From NCBI RefSeq assembly GCF_038396845.1, contig NZ_CP151587.1, forward strand, positions 3,322,001-3,386,000: a stretch of 64,000 nt of DNA, given 5' to 3'. Every line of letters begins with the position of its first letter. Position 1 is the stretch's first letter. The notes under the pieces are model-generated. The model was not told the origin of the DNA. It did not search any database and worked only from the letters and a program-made list of their open reading frames with translations. The stretch comes from Gymnodinialimonas sp. 57CJ19. Lineage in GTDB: Bacteria; Pseudomonadota; Alphaproteobacteria; Rhodobacterales; Rhodobacteraceae. A program made the position numbers and the translations under genes. Below are positions 51,738 through 60,040 of the stretch, piece by piece.

Positions 51738-51810
51738 GGGTAGCCTCTTGTTTTGAATTACCGACCCGCGCGGAGCCACCTTGAGGCAGACCAGATTTGC
51801 CCCGCGCTCT

Positions 51811-51826
51811 CATCGTCTGAGGAGAC
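51811..51826. promoter_or_regulatory. Island operator B (CATCGTC-N6-GAC)
   Basis: CATCGTC 51811-51817, GAC 51824-51826, with inner symmetry GTCT/AGAC and following TAGC. It precedes the thiolase-TIM barrel-TetR unit, so the regulator gene is itself under this element. Confidence 0.68.
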
Positions 51827-51885
51827 TAGCCGACTACCCACCACCCAATCGCAAAATTGACGCTGTGCAGATAAATTCGACAATC

Positions 51886-51902
51886 TGTCAATTTATTTGA
51901 CA
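51886..51902. promoter_or_regulatory. Inverted repeat in the thiolase-LuxR divergent region
   Basis: TGTCAA (51886-51891), TTTAT, TTGACA (51897-51902). A perfect 6-bp inverted repeat in an AT-rich patch, with further GACA/TGTC words around it (51879-51915). Possible operator for the LuxR-type protein encoded 105 bp to the right, or a promoter -35 region (TTGACA). Confidence 0.4.
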
Positions 51903-52007
51903 ATACGTCGACAGGCCGTCAAAGTTTGAACAGGGAGCCGATTCTGCTGCTGGTGCGGCACAGATCGGAAGTCGCCGTTTTACCGGTGCAAGAGGGAGAC
52001 GTGACAC

Positions 52008-53000
52008 ATGCTAGACTTTCAGACTTCAACGCTGGCCATTCATCCGGGCCTGATCGACACGATCTACAGAACCACGGTTGATGAGGGCGACCTGGACGCC
52101 GCTTTGCAGGCCATCGCGGAAACCATCGGTGCGCGCGCCGTGCGCTTGATCCGCGCCGGACGCGGTGAAGACGTCGTGCTTGGCTCGGTCGGACCTTCGA
52201 TGGACGAATGTGCCGAAATGCGCCGTCGGCGCACGGACGGCTCCGTACTGACCGACGGTCGGCGTCTGGTGTTGAGCACAACGACCAGCACCGCTTCCGA
52301 CACCGCGTCACCGGAGCTTTTGCAAAGCCTTCTGTGCCATCTGGACCGCGCCGTTGCGCTTGCGAACCGGTTGAGTTCCGCAGACATGGAACGCAACATC
52401 GGGTCGGATCTGCTGGAGCGTTTGTCTGTCGGCACCGTGTTTCTGGATGCTGAACGCAACGTTGTGACCATGACGGGAATGGCAAGCACCCTGATCGCAG
52501 CTGGCGACGGATTGCGGCTACGCGGCGGCATGATCTCGGCCCTGTGCGGCACCGAAGACCGGGCGCTGCAATCTGCAATCAAAGCGACGCTGAGCCACCC
52601 GGAAAACGGCCCGTCGGATGTTTTACGGGTCCACCAGCCCCGGTGCGAGCGCGCGCTTGGCATCGTGGTGCAACCCATCGCGAAATCTGCCCAGTCGGGC
52701 GGAATTGCCTGCGCTCTGGTGATCCGCGATAGCGAGCGGACCTGCGCCCCCGGCGAGGCAATGCTACGCAAACTGTTCGATCTGACCCCCGCCGAGGCGA
52801 CGCTGACAAGCATCCTCTCCATGGGGTTAACGCTCGACGAAGCCTCGGCCGAGTTGGACATCAGCCGCAACACGGCGCGTGCCCACCTGCGGGCGATTTT
52901 CTCCAAATGCGGGATCAACCGGCAAACCGAACTGGTGCGTCTGGTGCTGACCAGCGTGGCCATGTTGGGCAAAGGGGTGGAGACGCGCCGGGCGGCCTGA
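52008..53000 (+). CDS. LuxR-type HTH transcription regulator
   Basis: 330 residues from ATG 52008 behind GAGGGAG. The C-terminal ~60 residues are a LuxR/GerE helix-turn-helix (FDLTPAEATLTSILSMGLTLDEASAELDISRNTARAHLRAIFSKCGINRQTELVRLV). The N-terminal ~260 residues have a PAS-like middle (GTVFLDAERNVVTMTGMASTLIAAGDGLRLRGGMI), so it may bind a small ligand; no receiver Asp is seen. It is the only rightward gene in the middle of the island, divergent from the thiolase-TetR unit, and could be its activator. A strong terminator follows. Confidence 0.82.
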   Translation: MLDFQTSTLAIHPGLIDTIYRTTVDEGDLDAALQAIAETIGARAVRLIRAGRGEDVVLGSVGPSMDECAEMRRRRTDGSVLTDGRRLVLSTTTSTASDTASPELLQSLLCHLDRAVALANRLSSADMERNIGSDLLERLSVGTVFLDAERNVVTMTGMASTLIAAGDGLRLRGGMISALCGTEDRALQSAIKATLSHPENGPSDVLRVHQPRCERALGIVVQPIAKSAQSGGIACALVIRDSERTCAPGEAMLRKLFDLTPAEATLTSILSMGLTLDEASAELDISRNTARAHLRAIFSKCGINRQTELVRLVLTSVAMLGKGVETRRAA

Positions 53001-53031
53001 GCCGTTACAATCCCGGCCCGGAAACGAAGAT

Positions 53032-53060
53032 GGGGTGCCAATTGGCACCCCTTTGTTTAT
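53032..53060 (+). terminator. Intrinsic terminator after the LuxR-type gene
   Basis: GGGGTGCC (53032-53039), AATT loop, GGCACCCC (53044-53051), followed by TTTGTTTAT. A perfect palindrome between convergent genes, so it may serve both directions. Confidence 0.88.
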
Positions 53061-53078
53061 CCAGGCCAAGCTATGAAA

Positions 53079-53843
53079 CTAGACTGAGTAGCCGCCGTCC
53101 ACGCTGATCGTCTGGCCGGTCACAAACCCCGATTTCGCGGAATCCGCAAAGAACGCCACCGCCTCTGCGATGTCTTCGGGGCGGCCGGCACGGCGCAGGG
53201 GCGTGGCTTTTGCCGCCGCCTCCAGATACGCGGCGTCGATGGCACCGGACGCGGATAGCGCCTCGTGTTGGCCAGCCTCGATCAAGCCGATACCGACGCC
53301 ATTGGCACGAACGCCGAAACGCCCCTCCTCCTTCGCGATGCCCAACATCGTGGCGGTAACGGCTGCCTTTGGCACAACCGACAGACCATCGGCGGGCGCA
53401 TAGCGATATTGCGCGGCACTGTGACAGGCCACGACCGAGCCCTTGGTGTCTCGTAAAGCGGGCAATGCCGCGTGGATCAGCCGGAAGAACCCCAATGCGT
53501 CCTGGATCAGATGTCCCTCCATCAAGGCGGGATCGGTCCGGCTTAGGTGCACCAATTGGACGAGCGGGCCCGCGGCGTAGATGACGGTATCCAACGCGCC
53601 ATGGGTTTCAAGCACCGCCGCGATCAGAGCGGGCGCCGCGTCGGGCTGTGCCAGATCCAGTTGGTGAATGCTGGCGTCCTGTCCGGACGCGCGCACGGAT
53701 GTTGCCACCCGTGCTGCCCGATCATGGCCGGAGTTATAGGTTATCGCCACGTCCCAGCCGTCGCGGGCCAGCGTTGTACAGATAACCGCCCCAATGCCAC
53801 CGCTGCCGCCCACCACAAGGGCAGTGCCCTTGGCGGCGCTCAT
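53079..53843 (-). CDS. SDR-family oxidoreductase downstream of ipdB
   Basis: 254 residues from ATG 53843, overlapping the ipdB stop as ATGA. FabG-like SDR: ALVVGGSGGIGAVICTTLARDGWDVAITYNS, VIYAAGPL in place of NNAG, VACHSAAQYRYAPADGLSVVPKAAVTATM, where the usual YxxxK region is changed (Tyr is shifted; VVPK holds the Lys), and ITVDGGY-like TISVDGGYSV at the end. The altered active site means the activity is uncertain. Third gene of the unit ipdA-ipdB-SDR. Confidence 0.72.
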   Translation of the reverse strand: MSAAKGTALVVGGSGGIGAVICTTLARDGWDVAITYNSGHDRAARVATSVRASGQDASIHQLDLAQPDAAPALIAAVLETHGALDTVIYAAGPLVQLVHLSRTDPALMEGHLIQDALGFFRLIHAALPALRDTKGSVVACHSAAQYRYAPADGLSVVPKAAVTATMLGIAKEEGRFGVRANGVGIGLIEAGQHEALSASGAIDAAYLEAAAKATPLRRAGRPEDIAEAVAFFADSAKSGFVTGQTISVDGGYSV

Positions 53844-54640
53844 GCCGCTTGTCGCAATCCGGGTGGGTTTCCCTTTACGGCTTTGGCACGCATATCGTGC
53901 GGGTCCAGCTGGCGGATGATCTCCAACTGCGCTGCGGTCGGTGCTGGCGTTTCGCCCATGCCGTCGCCCGCCAAAAGCGCAAATCCCGTGGCTTCCTGCA
54001 CCATGTCGAAGCTGACACCGGGATGCAGTGAGACGACACGCGCGGCATGATCGGGGCCGCCAAAGTCCATGACGCACAGGTCTGTGATGATCGGACCTAC
54101 CTGAATATCAGGACGGCGCATGCCTTCGGGCCAGCGCTTGTCCGAGTAACCCACGGACGACACAACATCGACTTCACCCGCCACAAATACCCGTTTGGAA
54201 TGGGCCGGGATCAACATCGAGTTTCTGTGGCAAATCGAGTTGCCGGGGAACCCGCGCACCCCAAGCATCTGCACCTTCGGCTGCTTGAAGTCGCCCAGGC
54301 ATGAAATGTTGGATTGGGCCCATTGGTCAATTTGCACCGGCGTGACCATGGCGTGTCTCTGCCCCCGCCACAGGGTTGCGAAAACGCGGTTGAAGGGCAT
54401 CCATCCGGCAAAACCGGGGACGTCTTCCGCCTGCGCGCCAAGCGGCACGGGATCTTCCGTCAGGAAGGCCTCTCCGTCGGTCATCATCAGGCCCGGTTCA
54501 AACGTCAGCTTGGCCAGGCCCGCCGCGAGGCGGGGCAAGGTGCCGATACCGGTGGTAAACAATTCGCCATCACCGCGAAACGCTTCGGCGGCGGCAACGA
54601 TCATCAATTCGGCCAGGGTGAATTCAGGTGTGTCGGACAT
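53840..54640 (-). CDS. ipdB: IpdB-like ring-cleaving hydrolase, beta subunit
   Basis: 266 residues from ATG 54640 behind GAGAGG. CoA-transferase family I fold. Segments LMMTDGEAFL, GWMPFNRVFATLWRGQRHAM, QIDQWAQSNISCLGDFKQPKVQMLGVRGFPGNSICH, KRVFVAGEVDVVSSVGY and MDFGGPDHAARVVSLHPGVSFDMVQEATGF agree with remembered mycobacterial IpdB (Rv3552). In Mycobacterium IpdAB hydrolyses the last carbocycle of the cyclohexenone intermediate COCHEA-CoA, not a CoA transfer. Twelve bases follow the ipdA stop. Confidence 0.85.
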   Translation of the reverse strand: MSDTPEFTLAELMIVAAAEAFRGDGELFTTGIGTLPRLAAGLAKLTFEPGLMMTDGEAFLTEDPVPLGAQAEDVPGFAGWMPFNRVFATLWRGQRHAMVTPVQIDQWAQSNISCLGDFKQPKVQMLGVRGFPGNSICHRNSMLIPAHSKRVFVAGEVDVVSSVGYSDKRWPEGMRRPDIQVGPIITDLCVMDFGGPDHAARVVSLHPGVSFDMVQEATGFALLAGDGMGETPAPTAAQLEIIRQLDPHDMRAKAVKGNPPGLRQAA

Positions 54641-54651
54641 CGGATCGCCTC

Positions 54652-55530
54652 TCAAAATACAGGAATTGGAAGGCTGCGCACGGCACCCGCCCCGCCCACC
54701 GCAGCTTGGTAAGCCTCTTCGCCACCCGCCACATACTCGGCCATATATTCGGCCCAAGCCTCGGCATCGCCAGCGGTCGCGCCATAGGTCTTGAGGTGGT
54801 CCATGTCCCACCCATACACGCCATGGGACGTGGTCGGATGCGCGCCTAGCGGCGCCGGAACCACAGACTTCACCATGCCTCGGTGGAACAGGCTCTTGTA
54901 AGCTTGGTCAGAATGTGTCCGGTCCAGACGCTCTACCACTTCTTCTGCGGAAACGATCACCCGCTCCGATGCTCGGGCGAAGAGATCGTCAAAGTAGGGA
55001 TCGGGGCCGTCGGTCTGTGTGTTGCCCCAATGATCGGCCCGGCTCACGTGGATCAACGCGACATCCAAGGGGATCGCAGGCATCGCCAAAAGGATATCCT
55101 GCGGGTCATAGGGGGACACCACGGTTTTCATATAGGGGTTATTTTCGGGCACGGCAGTGCCAAGGCCCACCTGTGTGGGCGCGAAAGACACCCCTTCGGC
55201 CGCCGCGCGCAACCCCAGCAACAGCAACCCTTCGTCCAGCTCATTTACCGAAACGCTACCGGTCTCGCGCGCCTTGCGGAACCACGGCTCCAACGGGATC
55301 CTATCCAGCGACACGAAGCCATAGGTCACCTTCGAGACCTTGCCCGCCGCGCATAGCATGCCGACTTCGGGGCCTCCGTAACACACCAGATGCAGATCCT
55401 TCAGATCGGACCGCAAAATTTCGCGGATCAATGCCATCGGTTTGCGCCGGGGGCCCCATCCACCAATGCCGATGGTCATGCCGTCGCGCAGGGTCGCGAT
55501 CGCACCGGTCAGGTCGGTCCTCTTGTCCAT
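54652..55530 (-). CDS. ipdA: IpdA-like ring-cleaving hydrolase, alpha subunit
   Basis: 292 residues from ATG 55530. The opening DKRTDLTGAIATLRDGMTIGIGGWGPRRKPMALIREILRSDLKDLHLVCYGGPEVGMLCAAGKV matches the remembered start of mycobacterial IpdA (Rv3551) almost continuously; further matches are YGFVSLD, IAMP-like LLAMPAIPLDVALIHVS and GPDPYFDDLFARASERVIVS. It forms the hydrolase with IpdB. Ordinary CoA transferases of this family begin differently, which makes the IpdA call specific. First gene of a three-gene unit, 60 bp downstream of operator C. Confidence 0.88.
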   Translation of the reverse strand: MDKRTDLTGAIATLRDGMTIGIGGWGPRRKPMALIREILRSDLKDLHLVCYGGPEVGMLCAAGKVSKVTYGFVSLDRIPLEPWFRKARETGSVSVNELDEGLLLLGLRAAAEGVSFAPTQVGLGTAVPENNPYMKTVVSPYDPQDILLAMPAIPLDVALIHVSRADHWGNTQTDGPDPYFDDLFARASERVIVSAEEVVERLDRTHSDQAYKSLFHRGMVKSVVPAPLGAHPTTSHGVYGWDMDHLKTYGATAGDAEAWAEYMAEYVAGGEEAYQAAVGGAGAVRSLPIPVF

Positions 55531-55589
55531 GGAATCACTCTTTTATTGCTGTAGGTTGCATAGACATTGGCCCGTGCGCCGCGCCGTCT

Positions 55590-55605
55590 CATCGTCTGTT
55601 GAGAC
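55590..55605. promoter_or_regulatory. Island operator C (CATCGTC-N6-GAC)
   Basis: CATCGTC 55590-55596, GAC 55603-55605, continuing TAACG; core identical to operator A over 21 bp although the flanks differ. It sits 60 bp before ipdA, between the MaoC stop and the ipdA start. Confidence 0.7.
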
Positions 55606-55615
55606 TAACGAAACC

Positions 55616-56083
55616 TCACTCGGGCAGAAACGCATAGCGTTGCAGGGTATCGGCCACGCACGCGGGCTTGTCGGTGCCCTCAATCTCGACTGTCAGACGC
55701 ACTTTTGTCTGGATCATCCGGTTGCCCAAATCCTGGGCCTCAAGAATTTCGCCATGGACCCGGATACGAGACCCCACCGGCACCGGCGCAGGGAACCGCA
55801 CACGGTCGACGCCATAGTTCACCCCCCAGTCCAGATTGTCGGGCATGAACAGATCAGGCAGAGCCATGTTAACCAGCGAAAGCGACAGGAAACCGTGGGC
55901 GATGGTCTTGCCGAACGGACCATTGGCGGCGCGTTCGGGGTCCACATGCAACCATTGGTGATCGCCAGTTGCATCCGCGAACATGTCAATGCGGTCCTGT
56001 TCGATGACCATCCAGTCGGTGGGCCCAAGACTTTTGCCAATGGCCGCAGTCACTTCCGAGGCGGAGGTAAAGGTAAACGTCAT
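55616..56083 (-). CDS. MaoC-family dehydratase
   Basis: 155 residues from ATG 56083 behind AGGAG. Hotdog-fold MaoC/R-hydratase: DWMVIEQDRIDMFADATGDHQWLHVDPERAANGPFGKTIAHGFLSLSL, with the catalytic Asp/His pair (DATGDHQWLH), and NYGVDRVRFPAPVPVGSRIRV. It should hydrate a 2-enoyl-CoA or dehydrate a 3-hydroxyacyl-CoA. The mycobacterial C/D-ring regulon does not have an obvious homologue that I recall, so it may serve HIP side-chain oxidation here. Last gene of the long fadE-to-maoC unit. Confidence 0.85.
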   Translation of the reverse strand: MTFTFTSASEVTAAIGKSLGPTDWMVIEQDRIDMFADATGDHQWLHVDPERAANGPFGKTIAHGFLSLSLVNMALPDLFMPDNLDWGVNYGVDRVRFPAPVPVGSRIRVHGEILEAQDLGNRMIQTKVRLTVEIEGTDKPACVADTLQRYAFLPE

Positions 56084-56092
56084 GAACGGCTC

Positions 56093-56878
56093 CTATGCGC
56101 GTTGAGAAGAAACGGAAACCACCTCACCCACCATGTAGGAGGCGTAGTCGGAGGCGAGGAATATGATCACATTGGCGACTTCCCAGACCTCGGCGGCGCG
56201 GCCGAAGGCCTCTCGATCCGCAAGCGCCTTGAGAGCTTCTTCCGGCGCGGATCGGGCAAGGAATTCATGCATCGCGATCGAGGGGGAGACCGCGTTGATA
56301 CGGATACCGTGGTCTGCTGCTTCCAGCCCCGAGCACCGCGTCAGCGCCATGACACCCGCTTTGGCGGCCGCATAATGCGCCTGACCTTTTTGAGCGCGCC
56401 AGCCCAGAACCGAGGCATTGTTCACGATGGCCCCGCCCTTGCGCGCGGTCATGAACGGCAGCATGGCGCGGGTCATGCGCATCGTGCCTGTCAACGTCAC
56501 GTCCAGCACGCGGGTCCATTCATCGTCCTGCATCTCAACCACAGGTTTCAGACCACCCAACCCGGCATTGTTGACGAGGATATCGGTGCCACCCAGTGCC
56601 TCTTCCGCTGCGGCGACAAGCGCTTGCACTTCGTCCTCGACCGTTACGTTGCAGATCTGGCCGAACACGGCGCAGTCGGGCGACAGCGCCTGCAAGTCGG
56701 CGACGGCCTGATCCAGCCGCCCTTGGTGGATATCGGACACCATCACGGCACGGGCGCCTTCCTCGACCGCTCGTCTGGCGGTGGCAAAGCCAATTCCTTT
56801 TCCAGCGGCCGCGGTGATCAGGACAGAGCGCCCCTTCAGCAGACCGTGGCCGGGCACATAATCGGGCGCTTTGTTCAT
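56093..56878 (-). CDS. ipdF: IpdF-like SDR (5-hydroxy-indene-carboxyl-CoA dehydrogenase)
   Basis: 261 residues. SDR with an atypical nucleotide motif VLITAAAGKGIGFATARRAVEEGA, preceded by VPGHGLLKG. Very strong agreement with remembered IpdF (Rv3559c) in NNAGLGGLKPVVEMQDDEWTRVLDVTL, IVNNASVLGWRAQKGQAHYAAAKAGVMALTRCSGLEAA, RINAVSPSIAMHEFL, EAFGRAAEVWEVA and FLASDYASYMVGEVVSVS. In Mycobacterium IpdF oxidises the 5-hydroxyl of the indene-carboxyl-CoA intermediate before ring D hydrolysis. Overlaps the upstream echA20 stop by 4 bp. Confidence 0.85.
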   Translation of the reverse strand: MNKAPDYVPGHGLLKGRSVLITAAAGKGIGFATARRAVEEGARAVMVSDIHQGRLDQAVADLQALSPDCAVFGQICNVTVEDEVQALVAAAEEALGGTDILVNNAGLGGLKPVVEMQDDEWTRVLDVTLTGTMRMTRAMLPFMTARKGGAIVNNASVLGWRAQKGQAHYAAAKAGVMALTRCSGLEAADHGIRINAVSPSIAMHEFLARSAPEEALKALADREAFGRAAEVWEVANVIIFLASDYASYMVGEVVSVSSQRA

Positions 56879-57648
56879 TTCTTGTCATCCTTGGAAAAAT
56901 CAGCGGCGCGGCCGGTGGCCACGAATGCGTCACGCGTGGCTTGGCTTTCGGCGGTCAGATACGCCTGCGCGGTAAAGCCTTGTTCCCACCGGTAGGCCCG
57001 TTCCAGATCGGTCGCCTCGATCCCGTTGAGGGATTCCTTGGCCAACGCGATCATTGTGGGGCTTTTGGCGGCAATCTTCGCGGCAATCTGCATCGCGGTG
57101 TCGCGCAGGGCGTCGCGCGGCACGACATCGGCGATACCGCCCCATCTGGCGGCTTCCGTCGCAGTAATCGGATCGCCCGTGTAATACATCCGGCGCACCA
57201 GTTGCAGTGGCAGCATGCGCTGCAAATGGGCCCCCGCCCCCAACGCGCCCCGGTCGACCTCTGGCACCCCAAGCGTCGCGTCATCCGCCAGGACGACGAT
57301 ATCGGCCGAGCCGCAGATGCCGATGCCGCCGCCCAGTACAAATCCCTGCGCGGCAGCAATGACCGGCGCGCGGCCCTGATGAACGGCGCGGAAGGTTTCC
57401 CAATTGCCCTTGTTGACGTCGATGATCCTTTCAGGGTGCGCCTGTAGTTCCTTTATGTCGACCCCGGCGCAAAACCCGCGCCCCTCGGCACGGATCACCA
57501 CGACCCGTGTATCAGGATCTGCATGGGCTGCCTCAATCGTGCGGGCCAGTGCAAACCACCCCGCCGAGTCCAGCGCGTTAACAGGCGGATTGTCGATGAC
57601 CACCTCTGCGATGTGATCGTTGATCGTCAGATGAATGGGATCAGCCAT
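56875..57648 (-). CDS. echA20: EchA20-like ring D hydrolase (crotonase family)
   Basis: 257 residues. Crotonase fold: VVIDNPPVNALDSAGWFALARTIEAAHADPDTRVVVIRAEGRGFCAGVDIKELQ, AAQGFVLGGGIGICGSADIVVLADDATLGVPEVDRGALGAGAHLQRM, and AKESLNGIE...AYRWEQGFT. The stretches fit remembered EchA20 (Rv3550), which hydrolyses ring D of the dioxo-hexahydroindene-carboxyl-CoA. It starts 8 bp inside the ipdC-like gene and overlaps ipdF, so three pathway steps are translationally linked. Confidence 0.83.
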   Translation of the reverse strand: MADPIHLTINDHIAEVVIDNPPVNALDSAGWFALARTIEAAHADPDTRVVVIRAEGRGFCAGVDIKELQAHPERIIDVNKGNWETFRAVHQGRAPVIAAAQGFVLGGGIGICGSADIVVLADDATLGVPEVDRGALGAGAHLQRMLPLQLVRRMYYTGDPITATEAARWGGIADVVPRDALRDTAMQIAAKIAAKSPTMIALAKESLNGIEATDLERAYRWEQGFTAQAYLTAESQATRDAFVATGRAADFSKDDKK

Positions 57649-58723
57649 GGGCCGCCTCCTTGTTGTGTGTCAGCGATGTCATCGCGGAAATACGCGCCAA
57701 TGCGTCCGCTTCTATCCCCGAGATCAGTGCCTCGCAGCTTTGCAGTTCCCCGATCAAAGCCGCGACCTGACCGGATGGCAAAAGCCCCTCTTTGGTGTCG
57801 CCCTCCACCAATCCCTTGACCACGAGGGTCGGCAGGTTGGGTGCCATGACCGTTGCCGCGAATGAGCTGTCGTCAGACCGCGCCGCACGCCATGCAAGCG
57901 ATGCCATGTCGGCATAGCTCATCGCGTTTGCGCGCCCGTAGGCGAGACCGTGGCGAATGCTGGCGACAAACCGTTTCACGCCAGTCATTCCTTCCAGCCG
58001 TCGCACTTCAGCGTTTTCGATGAACCGTTGTGGCAAGCCATCGACCGCCTTGGTCACGCGGATCACCGACGGGTCGCCGGTCTTGAGGTAGGTCTCCAGG
58101 GTGTCGCGCGCGACCGGGCTGTCGGTCGTCAGCAGGAAGCGCGTGCCCATGGCAATACCCTGCGCCCCCCACGCCAGCGCCGCAGCAAGGCCGCGGCCAT
58201 CATGGAAACCGCCTGCGGCAACGACAGGCACGTCGACCGCATCGAGCACTTGCGGCAGCAGCAGGGACGTCGGGACCGATCCGGTATGCCCGCCGCCCTC
58301 ACCGCCTTGAACGGTGATGATGTCCGCCCCGAGCTCCACCGCTTTCACGGCGTGTTTCAGCGCGCCGACCGTGGGCATGCACAAGATGCCCGCATCCTTG
58401 AAGCGCCCGATGGTAGCGGCGTCTGGCCCGCGTCCGTAGCTGACAGCGCGAATGCGATCGGCGTGGGCCAGAATTGCCGCGATGATCTCATCCGCGTTGG
58501 GCTGGAACATATGGAAATTGACGCCAAATTTCCCGTCACACGTGTTTTCGACTTGTGTGATCTGCGCATCAACCTCGCCCGGTGGGATAGAGGCCCCTGC
58601 AAGGAAACCAAACCCCCCGGCCCTTGTCGTTGCAGCGACCAGGGGCGGCTCTGCCACCCAGCCCATCGCCGTTTGCACGACAGGCACGCGGCACCCAAGC
58701 AGCCGTGTAAGTTCAGTTTGCAC
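57641..58723 (-). CDS. ipdC: IpdC-like FMN-dependent reductase (nitronate monooxygenase family)
   Basis: 360 residues from GTG 58723; the longer frame runs back into the preceding SDR and has no better start. NMO/2-nitropropane dioxygenase TIM barrel: VPVVQTAMGWVAEPPLVAATTRAGGFGFLAGA, KFGVNFHMFQPNADEII, ITVQGGEGGGHTGSVPTSLLLPQVLDAVDVPVVAAGGFHDGRGLAAALAWGAQGIAMGTRFLLT. Size and context match IpdC (Rv3553), the reductase acting on the 5-hydroxy-indene-carboxyl-CoA in the mycobacterial pathway. A generic nitronate monooxygenase is the alternative if context is ignored. Confidence 0.8.
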   Translation of the reverse strand: MQTELTRLLGCRVPVVQTAMGWVAEPPLVAATTRAGGFGFLAGASIPPGEVDAQITQVENTCDGKFGVNFHMFQPNADEIIAAILAHADRIRAVSYGRGPDAATIGRFKDAGILCMPTVGALKHAVKAVELGADIITVQGGEGGGHTGSVPTSLLLPQVLDAVDVPVVAAGGFHDGRGLAAALAWGAQGIAMGTRFLLTTDSPVARDTLETYLKTGDPSVIRVTKAVDGLPQRFIENAEVRRLEGMTGVKRFVASIRHGLAYGRANAMSYADMASLAWRAARSDDSSFAATVMAPNLPTLVVKGLVEGDTKEGLLPSGQVAALIGELQSCEALISGIEADALARISAMTSLTHNKEAAHG

Positions 58724-58728
58724 GCCGC

Positions 58729-59484
58729 TCAATGGAACACCCGCCCGCCGTTGACCAACAAGGCCTGACCGGTGATGTAACGCGCTTTGTCCGAGGCAAG
58801 GAACAAGACCGCATTGGCGATATCCTCGGGCTCGCAAATCTGTTTCATCGGCACCGCGTCGCGGGCACGCTCAAAGCTGTCGCGCGGGATGCGTTGCATG
58901 GCGCGTGTGTTCGTCGGGCCAGGGCATACGGCGTTTGCGGTCATCCCATAGGGGCCGATTTCGCGGGCGAGACCACGCATGAAGCCCAGAACGCCGGACT
59001 TGGCGGCGGCGTAGTCGACGCAGCCCAAATCGCCATTGAACGCACTGTCCGACGAGATCGAGATAATCCGGCCCGCCTTGCGATCTTTCATCGAAGCAAC
59101 AACTTCGCGGGTGCAGTGAACCGCCGCGCGCAAGGATATGTCGAGAACAAAATCGAGGGTGTCATGCTTGGCCTCGGAGAACGGCGTCGTGGCCTCGCGC
59201 GCCGTCTGGCCAAGGTTGTTCACCAACACATCAACCGGGCCAAGCGCCTCTACGGCGCCGGAAAACGCCGCGACGATCGTATCGAGGTCAATGAAGTCGC
59301 CTTGCATCGTGTGGACCTTGGCCCCCAATGCACGGGCATCTTCCGCTGTCTGTTCCAGCGCCTCACCGTCGATGTCAAAGATCGCCAGATCGGCACCAGC
59401 GTCAGCAAAACCCAGCGTGATCGCCCGCCCGATTCCATGCGCTGCCCCCGTGATCGCCACTACCTTTTTGTCAAAGTCCTTCAT
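58729..59484 (-). CDS. SDR-family oxidoreductase
   Basis: 251 residues from ATG 59484 behind GAGAGG. Classical SDR: VVAITGAAHGIGRAITLGFADAGADLAIFDID, NNLGQTA, catalytic SISSDSAFNGDLGCVDYAAAKSGVLGFMRGLAREIGPYGM, NAVCPGPTNT, and LLVNGGRVFH. It resembles 2-hydroxycyclohexanecarboxyl-CoA dehydrogenase (BadH)-type SDRs acting on alicyclic CoA esters, which fits a ring intermediate. Five bases separate its stop from the ipdC-like GTG. Exact substrate unknown. Confidence 0.8.
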   Translation of the reverse strand: MKDFDKKVVAITGAAHGIGRAITLGFADAGADLAIFDIDGEALEQTAEDARALGAKVHTMQGDFIDLDTIVAAFSGAVEALGPVDVLVNNLGQTAREATTPFSEAKHDTLDFVLDISLRAAVHCTREVVASMKDRKAGRIISISSDSAFNGDLGCVDYAAAKSGVLGFMRGLAREIGPYGMTANAVCPGPTNTRAMQRIPRDSFERARDAVPMKQICEPEDIANAVLFLASDKARYITGQALLVNGGRVFH

Positions 59485-60040
59485 TGTCCATCCTCTCATT
59501 CCATTGTGCAGCGAGGGCCTGCGCAAAGGCTGGCACCACTCGGTAACTTGGGTCGTCGCGCCCTGCGCATCCGCGCTCGGACGTGGCGGCAGGGTCATTC
59601 CAATCGGCGGCATTCACGCCCCGGCGATCGACCCAGTCGATCACCACATGGCGCGAGCGGAAGAACCACGCGCCACCGCGACGCGCGTAGTGATCGAGGC
59701 TGCGTGACCCGGTGACCACATGGTGCGCATCCGGCCCATGTGTGCGGTGATAGTTCAGTTTGTGAACCTCGCCTTGCGCGGTGTCGCCGTCGATCTCGAA
59801 CGCGGTCTGCATCACGTAATGCGCCGTCGCCGAATAGGCTTTCAGCGCAGTTTCCACATACGTGACGTAATCATCTGCCGACCCGGTGAAGGCGCGGCCG
59901 TGGGCATCGGTGCCCTCGGGCAGGTAAAGGGCCCTCAGCATGGCCAAATCGCGCCGGTCCACGGCCCGGGAATAGGCCGCGACAAGACGGCTCAACGCGT
60001 CTGCATCGGCGATCTCCTGGGGGCTACGGGGGCGGATCAT
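59471..60040 (-). CDS. SnoaL-like (NTF2-fold) protein
   Basis: 189 residues. SnoaL-like cone fold: DADALSRLVAAYSRAVDRRDLAMLRALYLPEG, ETALKAYSATAHYVMQTAFEIDGDTAQGEVHKLNYHRT, and a C-terminal GGAWFFRSRHVVIDWVD. This family covers aldol cyclases, dehydratases, steroid delta-isomerases and ring-hydroxylating dioxygenase small subunits. The polar residues (Asp, His, Arg) suggest catalysis. It overlaps both neighbours (4 and 14 bp). It has no counterpart that I recall in the mycobacterial KstR2 regulon. Confidence 0.72.
   Translation of the reverse strand: MIRPRSPQEIADADALSRLVAAYSRAVDRRDLAMLRALYLPEGTDAHGRAFTGSADDYVTYVETALKAYSATAHYVMQTAFEIDGDTAQGEVHKLNYHRTHGPDAHHVVTGSRSLDHYARRGGAWFFRSRHVVIDWVDRRGVNAADWNDPAATSERGCAGRDDPSYRVVPAFAQALAAQWNERMDNEGL

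Noticed and set aside
53840..55530. Ordinary 3-oxoacid CoA-transferase A and B subunits
   Set aside because: The fold is shared, but the opening of the alpha subunit (GWGPRRKPMA, YGGPEVGMLCAAGKV) and the FGGPDHAARVVSLHPG block of the beta subunit match IpdA/IpdB instead.
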